The notes beneath the pieces were generated by a model. It saw nothing but the letters and a program-made list of their open reading frames with translations, searched no databases and was not told where the DNA came from. 64,000 bases of DNA, from positions 4,636,501-4,700,500 of the forward strand of contig OW051470.1 of the NCBI GenBank assembly GCA_932521025.1, written 5' to 3'. Position numbers and translations under genes: made by a program. Source of the stretch: Oscheius onirici (taxonomy: Eukaryota; Nematoda; Chromadorea; Rhabditida; Rhabditidae). Shown here piece by piece: positions 35,593 to 46,319 of the stretch; position 1 is the first letter of the stretch; each line of letters opens with the position of its first letter.

Positions 35593-36842
35593 ATGTCTGT
35601 CCAGCTCGATTGTATTCCGACAAGTCTCCAGCTTCAAATATTCAAAAAGGTTTTCTGTCTTCACAGAATCACAACAGATATTCAGAACACTTTTCCAGTG
35701 ATATTTCGTCTTCGTAGAACATGTAGAACAATCAACAGGTTCATTTTAGACAACAGTCATCGAATTCTAGTATCATGTCCACTCTTTTTGCGAATAACTC
35801 GGCTGCCAATGGTAAACTGAAATCTGATCTTGTTGATAAATCATTTAGACTTTCAAACTGGAAATTTTTGGAGAGGACAAGCGCAAGAGAAAGACAATTT
35901 GGAACCCATTGCTCCAGATCAAAGGAGTACATTTCGCAGATTTAGAATTTGTAAGGGAGAGAGGCAGATTGAACCTGAAAATTCAGAGAAACTTGAGCGA
36001 TCGAACAATTTTGGGAGGAAGGAGGACAATTCAAAATGGACGGAAATCTCTTAGAACGATTCTACCCGATCTTCGACTCTCTACTAACGTCCTGTATTTC
36101 TACAACACTCTGAATGGAGAAGGAAGGAAAAAAGAAGAAGAAACTGAAGAAATATCGATTATTATGCAGTCTGTCAAGTTTAAGACTTTGAGTACTGAAC
36201 AATGGACAGAGAGTCTTCTTCAGATGGTCCCGGAGGTAATAATTTCTAGGTTGAAATGAAACTTGATTTGCAGTGCTGTACTGGCCTGGACATTGATCTG
36301 TTTGACATGGTCTCTTCCGACTTTTATGGAGTCTTTTCCCGGTTTCACAAAGTCACTTTGAATACATTTAGCAATGGAATGGAAGAGGAATTTTGTTCCT
36401 ATCTTCATGTAAGCAATCATTCAGCATATATCTTTTCCAGACTCTCAAAAGAGAAGAAACAAGCGGGAATCTGAAAAAGCTGAAAGTAATGGGTCAAGCT
36501 CTCAGAAGACTTGATCACACACGTTTCGGTCTCTGCAAACTCTTCACTCGCGAGGAAGACGCACTTTATATGACCGACCTCAATTCGACAGAGATCATCC
36601 TGGTCTATGTGACTTCTGACGAGGGCCATCACAAGATAAGAGTCGTGGAAAACTCGCTGGATAATTTTGTTTGGCGAGTGGTAAAGCACATCTTCGACCA
36701 CAAAGTGAACCAAATGCCGATAGATTTGTCACGGCTCTTCGATGCTTTGGAGAACTTGAGAAGAGAGCAATTTTCGGACGAGATACAGAGATTTGGTAAA
36801 CATATTGACGAAAGTATCGAGTTTATTGAAGATGACGAATAA
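35593..36842 (+). CDS. F-box protein, intact paralogue
   Basis: Five exons join in frame: 35593-35649, then exons split by introns at 35650-35685, about 35815-35848, 36235-36272 and about 36409-36450. Exon 1 is 19 codons (MSVQLDCIPTSLQLQIFKK). Exon 2 has the rest of an F-box (FRLRRTCRTINRFILDN). The remaining 300 or so residues are a leucine- and charge-rich C-terminal domain typical of nematode F-box proteins (GNLKKLKVMGQALRR, VWRVVKHIFDHKV) and end FIEDDE. The AATAAA signal overlaps the stop codon. The predicted role is substrate adaptor of an SCF ubiquitin ligase. The gene lies tail-to-tail with a damaged paralogue on the other strand. Confidence 0.75.
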
Positions 36843-36997
36843 AATGTGTACAAACCAATGAGTACTCAGAGGTTAGAGTTGGGATCAGAGAACAGGTCTA
36901 AAAAACACTGAGGCGTGGTAAAACAGCAGTTTTCATTATAGAAAAATTCCATTAGAATCCGTCCTTTCCCAAATTTTATTGCAAAGATAGGGAGACA

Positions 36998-38301
36998 TTA
37001 GTCTTCGGTGGATTCATCCTCTTCCACTGCATCTTGCTCTTCTTCCACTCTGACTAACGACTTTCCGAATCTCTCGGTTACCTTCTTGTAGTTTTCCGGC
37101 TCGCTGACTATCATCTCTTCTAACCGGAAATATCAACGACCTCCCGATAGAATAGACTGTCAGTTAACATTTCGACCACACTGACAATCATCTCCTCCGG
37201 ACCATTATGAATTGTCAAAATGGCTTTCACGCACTCGGCTTCTCCATCAAATTCCAACTCAACGAGAACTATTTCGTCTGGGTTGACTTGAAGAATGAAG
37301 ATCTTGTGAAAGAATGCATCATCGCACTCCAAAGAATTTCCATCGAATATCTCATGCAATCCAAATATGCTTTCCGGAAAAAGATTGTTTTCATAGACTG
37401 GCATTTTCAGCTTCTTTAGCTTTCCGCAACTTCTGTTCTCTTTGATATCTTGTAAATGATTAGAATTCAATCAGACAGCTTTTACCAGTATGTAGTCTTC
37501 GAAAGTGTCGCTTGCTGGCAGATTCACTACATAAAACTCTACCTCATTGAAACGATTAATCGTGCTGAATTTTGGCAAATCTTCCTCAACGCATATAATG
37601 GTGAGACTTTCACATTTCTAAACATATAGTTTCTCTTTTCTATTATATTTACCTCTGAAATCAGCGGAATCCACTCAGCTCGAGCATTCTCCATAGCGAC
37701 ACATTTACACTTGACGTATTTCGGCAGATTGAAGGCGTTGTTCTCTTTCAAATCGATCTGTTCAAGAACTAGGACATCACACGTTAGATGCAGTGTCGAC
37801 AGCATGGTCCAAAGACTTCGTTTCCAATAGACAGTTTAGTTTGTCATTTGGACTCAAACAGCACTTGAAATCACTCTTGGCTCTCTTCAGAACAAGTTTT
37901 GATCGAAATAAACACTACTTACAATATCAATCGTCTTGAAATGGACAGACATTATCTGAGAGAGAGGATCGTCGATCTTTATAAACTCGCTATGATAGCC
38001 AAATGCCAGCTTTCTCCCTATCCCAAATAGAAATCCATTGAACTGAAACGCTAGTCCAATTTCTCACCTGGTTTTCAGCTTCTTCGGCGCTTTTCAGATC
38101 TATGCCAAAAGTCCAATTCAGACGTCAATTTGTATTTGTTGTTGTGGCTTTCCAGAAAATTGTTCATGAGTTTGCATGTGACCCTCAGATGAAATAGTTC
38201 TTTGTACGGAACCTGGGAGATATTATGGAGAAGATGATCATTACCTTTTTTGTTACACTGTACACTAAATTGCAAGAAATCTCCGGCAGTTGAAAAGACA
38301 T
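36998..38301 (-). pseudogene. F-box paralogue with several frame breaks
   Basis: The exon layout mirrors the intact + strand gene: a 19-codon first exon (MSFQLPEISCNLVYSVTKK), then FHLRVTCKLMNNFLESHNN, a similar C-terminal domain (GKLKKLKMPVYENN, TERFGKSLVRVEEE) and an intron at the matching ISE/VPE position. The frame breaks at four places: about 38105-38111 (DF to GIDLK), about 37809-37816 (KSL to TMLSTLHL), the intron at about 37452-37488, and about 37121-37128 (DIS to LEEMIVSE). Protein similarity resumes at once after each break. Either this is a young pseudogene or the assembly has base errors here. A polyadenylation signal lies at about 36975. Confidence 0.6.
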
Positions 38302-38727
38302 TTTGCTGAATAGAACGGCGAACGAAAGAAAACAGTCGGAAAGAATGATGAAGACGACGGACCGTCGTGATAAGCATGGATGACTGTATTCGCTTTTCCT
38401 AGGACTAGGAAAATCCAGAGTAGAATGAGCTTCATCGACTAATATAAAAGTAAACAGAGAATAAACGAATGAAGAATTGTGGTTGAAACGGACAGGAGAC
38501 CTTCTTCGAGTCCCAAGATGGGCTGCAACTTCTGGCGACCTACAACTCTTCCTGTTCATCCCTCCCCATTTCGTTTGATCTTGCCATAATGTTCTCTTCC
38601 AAACCTTTGTATTACCAATTTAACATCCGTTTTTCTCGGTCATTCTGTGAAGAAGTTCCAAAAAGAACTGTACCAGAAATGGCCATCATTCAATCATTAG
38701 GTTGACGGCCAAAGTAACAAAAAAGTA

Positions 38728-39392
38728 TGGCTCTCCTGGACCTTAGCCGTCCCATGAAAAAAAGACCGTCCGGGGAGAAAGACCGTCCCAAAATTCTATT
38801 TTTTTTTTTGGAACTTTTGTTTTACTTGCGGATATTTTTTTTCAGTTATTTTTTGCATCTACTGCGATTTTAGATTTTTATGGTTTTCACTCAGCATTTC
38901 AGACACGGACAATTAAAAGCTTGATAAATAGTTGAAATACACACATAGAACGAAGTAACCTGGATGATATACGATCAGAACACGACAAGAGAGCTTGATA
39001 AATTGTCCTTTCTGCTCAATCTCAGTGTCTTCTAATGATCGAGCTCTCTTCAGACTATCCCGTTCCCTAAGCCTGATTTCTCCCAGACTTTTTTGACTTT
39101 TGCGCGCTCTCGCTCTCTCTAATTATGATCTCAATTTATTGAAAGAACCAGTTGTTCCATATGTGTACTTCAATTATTTATATAGCTTTTAATTGTCTGT
39201 GTCTGAAATGCTGAGTGAAAACCATAAAAATCTAAAATCGCAGTAGATACAAAAAATAACTGAAAAAATAATTTCCGCAAGCAAAACAAAAGTTCCAAAA
39301 AATAGAATTTTGGGACGGTCTTTCTCCCCGGACGGTCTTTTTTTCATGGGACGGTCTTTTTTTCATGGGACGGCTAAGGTCCAGGAGAGCCA
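38728..39392. mobile_element. Non-autonomous DNA transposon with ~195-bp inverted repeats
   Basis: The left end begins TGGCTCTCCTGGACCTTAGC and the right end is its reverse complement. The arms run 38728-38921 and about 39184-39392. The right arm has an extra tandem unit (CGGTCTTTTTTTCATGGGAC). The 260-bp centre has no coding frame. The flanks share AAGTA, displaced by one base on the right, so the target duplication is unclear. It is a long-TIR MITE or foldback element. Confidence 0.85.
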
Positions 39393-41185
39393 GAAGTATT
39401 CCGCTCGACTGTCTCTTTCGCATAAAAAGCTGAAAATGTAGACTAGACCTTGGAAGAGAGCGCGACGACTGCTGACGACAGGAATAGCGGGTCATTTCGG
39501 CACAGTAAAGGTCATATCGCACACATTGCAAGTCGCTACTCTTTCGTGCAGTTTGTTCCGTTTCATAAAAATTATTCCTTTAAATTCAGATTTGTGTTGT
39601 ACCAACTTTGATCGTTCGAGATATATCGGAAAGGATAAAAATACTTCTTTTGGACTAAGACGTCAAAATATCGCATCTAGTCAACCAAATATCTGTGTTT
39701 GTGTCGCCTGCATAAAAGGCGACCTCACTCTCAGCATGAGGTCGTTCCCACGGTCAGAGATAGCCACCGCCGAGTGGCCGATCGATCCAGAGTGATCTTT
39801 AAACTTTTCTCTATTTTCGAACTATTAAATAATTATTCACAGCAAATTGTCTTTCCTTTGCCTCCGCAAAACAAGCAGATTATCCTCGAAAACATAAACA
39901 GAATACCTGTTGTCCTTTGCCGGCTAAATTCCTTTATCCTCTGCCCGAGATTTTTGGGATCCGGGACTCTCTCCCAGACTCGCATCGAATTTTAAGGCAG
40001 TTCCTCTTGCTTCGCCGCGTTGCTCTTTCTTAACTTTTTTTGTTTTTTTTTCGAACCGACGTGTCGATTCACAATTTCCGGCCTGTTGCCACGACTTTTG
40101 GCAATTCTCTGGACGCGAGCAAACAGGCTGACACACCAACAGTCCGCGTATCGCCCGTCTTTTTTCTCTTCATGTGGGGATCTTTCTTGAGCGAAAGGTC
40201 AAAATCCATCCATTCCCTCGGAGGTGTAAAGTATGGTGACATGTTCTCTTTCCGGTCGGACTAAATGTCATGCTCGTCTACCTAAAATAAGTTGAACTTT
40301 CTTTGGTCCGAAGAAAAAACGAACGCGGAGAGAACAAATAGATAAATTACGTGTGTTTCCTCATGAGAGTATCGTCACACTCAAAAAGACCTCGGGGAAT
40401 TGACCATTGGACCCCACACCCGTAAACACGCCGACTCTCGACCATTTTAATGAAGCTTCTCACATGTCAGATCTCTTTTAGTCTCGTTATGTGGGTTTTT
40501 TTCCATTGTTTTAAAGATCTCCAAAAGGTTTTAATCTCTCCAAAGGGTTTTAAGATCTCCAAAATATCCGACTCGTAGACTCTCTTGAAAACTGATACCC
40601 GACGAGAAATGCTAGCCAGAAACCACAAGTTCACCTGCTTTTTTTCGTCTAAAATAGCGAAAGATCGTATGTTTCATAGTCTCATGTTGGCCCTTATCAC
40701 CAGCTCTCCCCACATTCGCTCTCCTCGACCAATTGTTCTTTCACTCTCTTTTTGTTCTCACAGGCGGACTGTTTTTGATTATACTGGGGAATGCCACAGT
40801 TTCCGAGAGTTGTTTACCACCAAATATAGGGCATATTCAATGTGCAAAACACGCCTTCCCTCTCCTTTTCGATAAACTGTTCTTTCATAATTGCTTCCTC
40901 CCGTCTGATTGGACTTGAATCAACGCGCTTCGTGTAATTGCATCTAGATAATAAAGACACTTATTGTTGCGTCCTATTGTTACTTCTTTTCATATAAAAA
41001 ATTTAAACGAAATTAAAAAACGATTGAAAGTATCTTTTTGTAAGGATGACTTGTCACAACTGTCCGCTTCTTCGTCGTGTCTAGCACCTTCCTCTTGTTC
41101 TCTTTCCTTTTAAAGGTCCGACCCGCTCCTTCTTCAAATCAAGACTTTTCTGTAGTCAGTCTAGTAGCAGAGTATCTCACCAGTC
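39393..41185. other. Mostly non-coding, one doubtful small gene
   Basis: No confident exon. Near 40760-40918 an open frame reads GLFLIILGNATVSESC and ends FLPSDWT, with AATAAA at about 40950, so a small secreted peptide is possible. It has no in-frame ATG I can place. The rest should include the citrate carrier promoter. Confidence 0.3.
40515..40563. repeat. Short tandem repeat, about 19-bp unit
   Basis: Two and a half copies of a unit like AGATCTCCAAAAGGTTTTA, the middle one varied (ATCTCTCCAAAGGGTTTTA). Confidence 0.7.
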
Positions 41186-42384
41186 ATGTCGGAAATCAAG
41201 CCCGTCAACCCCGGATCTCTTTCTATGTGGAAGCGCTACGGTCCATCAGAAAATACAGTCCGAGGTATCGTCATCGGTGGAATTACGGGCGGAATTGAGG
41301 TTTGACTCTCTTTTGGAAGAAGAACTCATCGAATATTCTAGATTTGCATAACTTTCCCCACGGAATACGTCAAGACACAACTGCAACTGGCTGAGAGATC
41401 AACTGCGCCCAAATTCAAGGTGAGAACTTCGCCAAAGGCCTTTTTGGCAGCTCTAATAAGATTGTGTGTGAACGCGTGACGAGTGGCGTGTCTTTTTGAC
41501 TCAAAAGTATATTCCAGGGACCAGTCGACTGTGTGAAACAGACGGTTCGAAGTCATGGAGTCTTCGGTCTCTATCGTGGTCTGTCTGTCCTTCTCTACGG
41601 CTCCATCCCAAAATCTTCCTTCCGCTTCGGAACATTCGAGTATCTGAAAGGCAAAGCATGTGACGAAAAGGGAAATCTGACACCGGGAATGAGATTCATG
41701 TGTGGTTTTGGAGCCGGTATCTCTGAAGCCATCTTTGCCGTGACTCCCATGGAAACGGTCAAAGTGAAGTTCATTCACGATCAGTCCCTTCCGAAGCCAC
41801 AGTACAAAGGATTTGCTCACGGTGTCGGATGTATCGTCAAGAATGAGGGAATCGGCGGAATCTACAAGGGAGTGACAGCCACGATGGCCAAGCAGGGATC
41901 CAATCAAGCTATTCGTTTCTTCGTCATGGAAACACTCAAGGTTAACTAACTTTTGTTGTGAGCTCATTGGTAAAATATAGGACTGGTATCGTGACGGAGA
42001 CAACACGAAGACTATTTCCAAACCGATCGTCGGTCTTATGGGAGCTGTTGCTGGAGCTGCCTCGGTTTACGGAAACACTCCAATTGATGGTAAGGATTGA
42101 AAAACTTCTTTCTATATAGAAACTTCCAGTGGTCAAAACTAGGATGCAGGGTCTCGAAGCAAAAAAGTACAAGAACACGATCGACTGTGCCGTACAGATC
42201 TGGAAGAAGGAAGGATTCTTTGCTTTCTACAAGGGAACAGTGCCGAGATTGTCCCGCGTATGCTTGGATGGTAGGTCTTTCAGAAATAGAAATATTTATA
42301 AAACCGGTTGCAGTAGCGATAACTTTTATGATCTACGACTCAATCATGGAGTTCTTGAACACATACTGGAAAAAGCCCCAATAA
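41186..42384 (+). CDS. Mitochondrial citrate/tricarboxylate carrier (SLC25A1)
   Basis: Five or six exons give about 300 residues from [15 protein letters not shown] to NTYWKKPQ. Three mitochondrial-carrier repeats are visible, each with the PxD/E-x-x-K signature: [21 protein letters not shown] and TPIDVVKTRMQ. Residues such as [17 protein letters not shown] and [17 protein letters not shown] are the typical substrate region of the citrate carrier. It exports citrate in exchange for malate across the inner membrane and so supplies cytosolic acetyl-CoA. All three signatures are intact. AATAAA follows immediately at the stop. Confidence 0.92.
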
Positions 42385-42738
42385 ACTTCCAATGTAACCC
42401 TCTCCTCTTTGTTGTAAATAGCCCGGATTGCCAAAACGATTCACTTTTTATGCAGGTTGTGCTGTCCGTGCGAGTCAGATTTCTAGGTTCTGTGATTATT
42501 TTTACTGATTATATTATTATAGATATTTATTACGAACGGTATAATAAACCTATTGGTGAGAATAATTTCTTCTTCTTCGAGGAACTAGACTATTAGACTC
42601 GAGTATCTTCTTTTTTTTGCAATTGACAACAGCTTGAATCGATCTTTTCATTCGAAATACTGTGAAAGCATTCAGATATTCTTCTCTTTCGATCTCTTCG
42701 AAATCGGAACCAGGTCGGGAGGTCCAACGTAGATACAA

Positions 42739-43191
42739 TTGGGACAGAGTGGGTCAAAAGAAGGCCCATGGGCTATTCTTCGAAGAATTATCACTCGCAT
42801 TCCGATCTTCCTTCTCAGATTATCTATTATTGCAACTGTTTTCAATCACTTCGATACGGAAGACACTAGAGGTAACGAAGACGGCGGTTGCTTTGTTCTC
42901 ATCCAGTTCCATGACGTAAAACCGGATGTGCATGTCCTGGTCTCTCTTACTTCTTGGTCGAGGTCTTCTATCCCCAAAAACCGTTTCTATTCCCTGATTG
43001 TTTACATCGGGATGTGTGGCTATTGGACCCAATAAAGACGCTAGATACTCTCAAATACTCGTTGAAGCTTTCAATGGCCCGGTGACTGCCAAAAACATGA
43101 CGTACCTCAAAGTGACTGAATTTCCGAAGAGATTGAAAAGGTAAGAGAACACCATGACTTTACTCTTTTACACGCCTAAACAGACTATCAT
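42739..43191 (+). CDS. Possible small gene, exon structure unresolved
   Basis: An ATG at 42739 opens MGQSGSKEGPW (a possible N-myristoylation signal) with a hydrophobic segment (IPIFLLRLSIIATVF). A coding-looking exon at about 43037-43140 reads ARYSQILVEAFNGPVTAKN and TEFPKRLKR, followed by GTAAGAG. I could not find a junction that joins the two in frame. One short last exon would end at about 43191. No family is recognised. Confidence 0.3.
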
Positions 43192-44288
43192 GAAATGAAA
43201 TCCACTAACCTCCGGCAAAGACTTGTGTGGGAAAAGATTCCCAATTTCAAGAGATTTGAATGACATGTTCTTTCTCAACTTCTAGTCAAAATGCTCATGG
43301 TGAATTGTCAGTTTCTCACAAGACAACTTCAAAAGTGGGAGGGAATCGGCCAGATGTATGTTCGTTTGTCGCTACATGGTTCTCTTGTAGTGGCATTTCC
43401 TTTTTGAGGAATCGGAAGTCTAATTAGAAGGTAAGGAAACTGAATCTATATCAAGCGACCAATTTATTGTCTTCTTGTATACTGAAAACTTTAAACGTTA
43501 TACGCGACAAAAGAATGAATTAGTACCTAGCCACCCTTGTTGCCGACACGGAGCAACGAACGAATGGTGCAGTGGCAAGTGTCTCGCTTACCAATCCATT
43601 CCCATCCAAAAGTTCGGAACGCGATGAACTTTCCATCTTTCGGGGCATAAGAATCTTGATGATGCTTTTCTTGCTGAGCGTACTTTTTTTTGCTATTAGA
43701 TGAATATTCTTATTTTTGCTAGATCAATATTCCTATTTTGATTCGAATATCATTTTAAATTTCGCATATATCTGCAGTATAAATCGATAGTTCTGGTGTC
43801 TTCCCAAAAGTCCGTCTCTGCTTTCTATTCTGCTTCTCTTTTTTGGTTCTTTGGCCTCACGATCGTTTGGGGTCCAGCTGGCCGGCCCAGCGTTGTTCGG
43901 TCAACTAACCGTTCAAGGATCTCTGTCCTCTCTTCGTTCCGCGTACTCTCTCGTCTGTCTGCTGGTGAGACCGACTCATCTAACCGAATCAATGTTTATT
44001 AGAACATCAGTCTTTACTAGGCTTGTTTGCTCACATTCTTTCACAAAAAGGTTGTGGAGTTTCTATTACATTTTCAAATATTATTCTTCTACCAAAAATA
44101 TAAAAATACCATCGGCAAAATAGTGTTTTCATCACTTCCCTCTTCTGTTTTTTCTTCATTCTCATTCCCAGCCATTTTGGGGGCTTCCCTGACTGTTTAT
44201 CAGACACCATCGATTCCAATCTCGCGTTATTCGATTGCTCTCTCTCTCTCTCTCCACTGAAATTTTTTACACGGACTTCAGATAGAAA
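43192..44288. other. Intergenic, transporter upstream region
   Basis: No gene is supported. A CT dinucleotide run lies at about 44238-44255, just before the transporter start. Confidence 0.35.
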
Positions 44289-46169
44289 ATGGCCAATCCG
44301 GTTAGAGAGGGCTACCAAGAGTTCAACAACGAAGAAGATGTTCATTCTACAACGGTAATTTCCAAATTTTTACACATTTTGTCCCTGTTCAGAACTCGAG
44401 TCGAGTGGAAATCGTAGAAGACACTTCTCTATTTCACGAGAGGAATCCTACAAGTAATTCGCTGTCCTCAGAACAGGCTTTTATTCATATGGTCAAAGTA
44501 AAAGGATTCTTTTTCTCTGTAATAATACAAAGGTTTCAGGCCATGCTAGGAACGGGTCTTCTCTCTTTACCTCTAGCTTTTAAACATTCCGGTCTTTTTG
44601 TGAGTTTTTTTTTCGTTTTATCACCACATCTCAAACGGAATGAAGTAGGAAGTATTTCAGCTCGGTCTCATCCTAACTGTGGTCATCTGTCTAGTTTGTC
44701 TGTACTGTATGAGACAAGTCGTCTACGCTGCCCATTTTGTCTGTAACAGGTAGTTTTCTTTTCCGGAAAAAAAAACTGTTTCTATTCCAGAAATGGTAGA
44801 GATTTGATCGATTACGCTAATATTATGCGTGGAGCGGTAGAAATGGGACCGCCTTGGATTCGAACGAAGGGTTACTTTTTCAAGTGAGTAGTTTTTTTAT
44901 GTCTTTATGTGAAGCTTTCAGACAAATGGTCAATGTCAACATGTTTATATCTCAGGTTTTGTTTGCCGTTTAAAAATCTAAAAAATATCTTCTAGTTTGG
45001 TTTTTGTTGTGTTTATTTCGTCTTTATGGCGGACAATTTGGAAGACTTTTTCACGAACAACACTTCGATCAAACTCTCGACTGCTACCTGGATGGTCATC
45101 CTGTTGATTCCAATGCTCTTACTTTGTTCAATCCGAAGGTAGTTACTCAATGATCTTGGTCTAATTTTTCTCAAATTCAGACTTTCCATTCTTGCCCCTT
45201 TTGCAATGGGAGCTAATGTTGTATACCTTCTAGCTGTAGCAATCGTTCTCTTCTTCTTCATTTCAGGTACCTTTTTTTCTTTTTCAAAAAAAGTTATTTT
45301 CTAGATCTAAAGCCAGTCAGCTCTCTCCCCTGGTTTGGTCGTCTAACGGATTTGCCTCTGTTTTTCGGAACCGTGATGTTCGCCTTCGAAGGAGTCGCAA
45401 TCGTAAATATTTGATATACTTTAACTTTTCCTTTTTTCAGATTATGCCGCTTGAAAACAGAATGCAATCTCCGCATGCTTTCATTGCCTGGAACGGAGTC
45501 TTGAACTCTAGTTGTCTTGTTGTTTTAGCCATCTTCTCCGTCACCGGATTCTACGGGTATGTTTCTTGATAAAGACCATTTCATTGATTCTTTTCAGATA
45601 CCTTTCACTTGGAGATGCCGTCAAAGACACTGCCACTCTCAACCTTCCAATGACACCCTTCTACCAGACGATCAAACTTATGTTCGTCGCCTGCATTATG
45701 ATCTCTTACCCACTCCAATTCTACGTTCCGATGGAAAGAGTCGAGAAATGGGTGACGAGGAAGATTCCAGCAGACAAACAGACACGATTCATTTACGCTG
45801 CGAGGTTTGGAGGAGTTCTGGCCACTTGTTCGTATTCTCATTCTCCGATTGAATTCGACAAAGAAAAACTCTTCCAAATTGATTTTCAGGCGCTGTCGCA
45901 GAACTGATTCCCCATCTGGCCCTTTTTATCTCTCTCATCGGAGCATTTTCCGGGGCGTCCATGGCTTTGTTGTTCCCGCCCTGTATCGAACTCTTGGTTT
46001 GTTTCAGTCAAAATTCACAATAGTAAATCTCCAGACGACGTATGCTAAAGGACAACTGACGCCTATGACCTGGCTCAAGAATATTGGTCTTCTCACGTTT
46101 GCCCTTCTCGGTTTTACTACAGGAACCTACGCAGCCCTATCTGAAATCTTCAAAACGTTCGCCCATTGA
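44289..46169 (+). CDS. Proton-coupled amino-acid transporter, SLC36 type
   Basis: About ten exons, starting MANPVREGYQEF and ending LSEIFKTFAH. After a 60-residue cytosolic N-terminus come about eleven hydrophobic helices of the Aa_trans fold. Marker stretches are AMLGTGLLSLPLAFKHSG, LPLFFGTVMFAFEGVAI, MPLENRMQSPHAF, PFYQTIKLMFVACIMISYPLQ and GFTTGTYAALSEI. These match PAT/SLC36 transporters (C. elegans skat group), which export small amino acids with protons across lysosomal or plasma membranes. Substrate is not deducible. AATAAA lies at about 46231. Confidence 0.88.
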
Positions 46170-46319
46170 TGTTTCGTTTCCTTGTCTGTACAAATCCCTG
46201 GGTCAACCCGTGTGATATTTGCTATACTGAATAAACTAGTCGTTCTCGTCGGGACTGCTTCCTTACGACCGTGGCGTGAATAATCCGGTCTCTAACCTGG
46301 TCATAACGGCTATTGCGCC

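Noticed and set aside
38185..38559. Minus-strand frames overlapping the F-box paralogue start, one with a signal-like MKLILLWIFLVLG
   Set aside because: They overlap the conserved 19-codon F-box exon in another frame and lead nowhere.
39232..39531. Open frame of 99 codons across the right inverted repeat
   Set aside because: It is a by-product of the transposon arm and has no homology.
40669..40918. Small secreted peptide ending FLPSDWT
   Set aside because: A downstream AATAAA supports transcription, but no ATG could be joined in frame, so it is only mentioned under the intergenic stretch.
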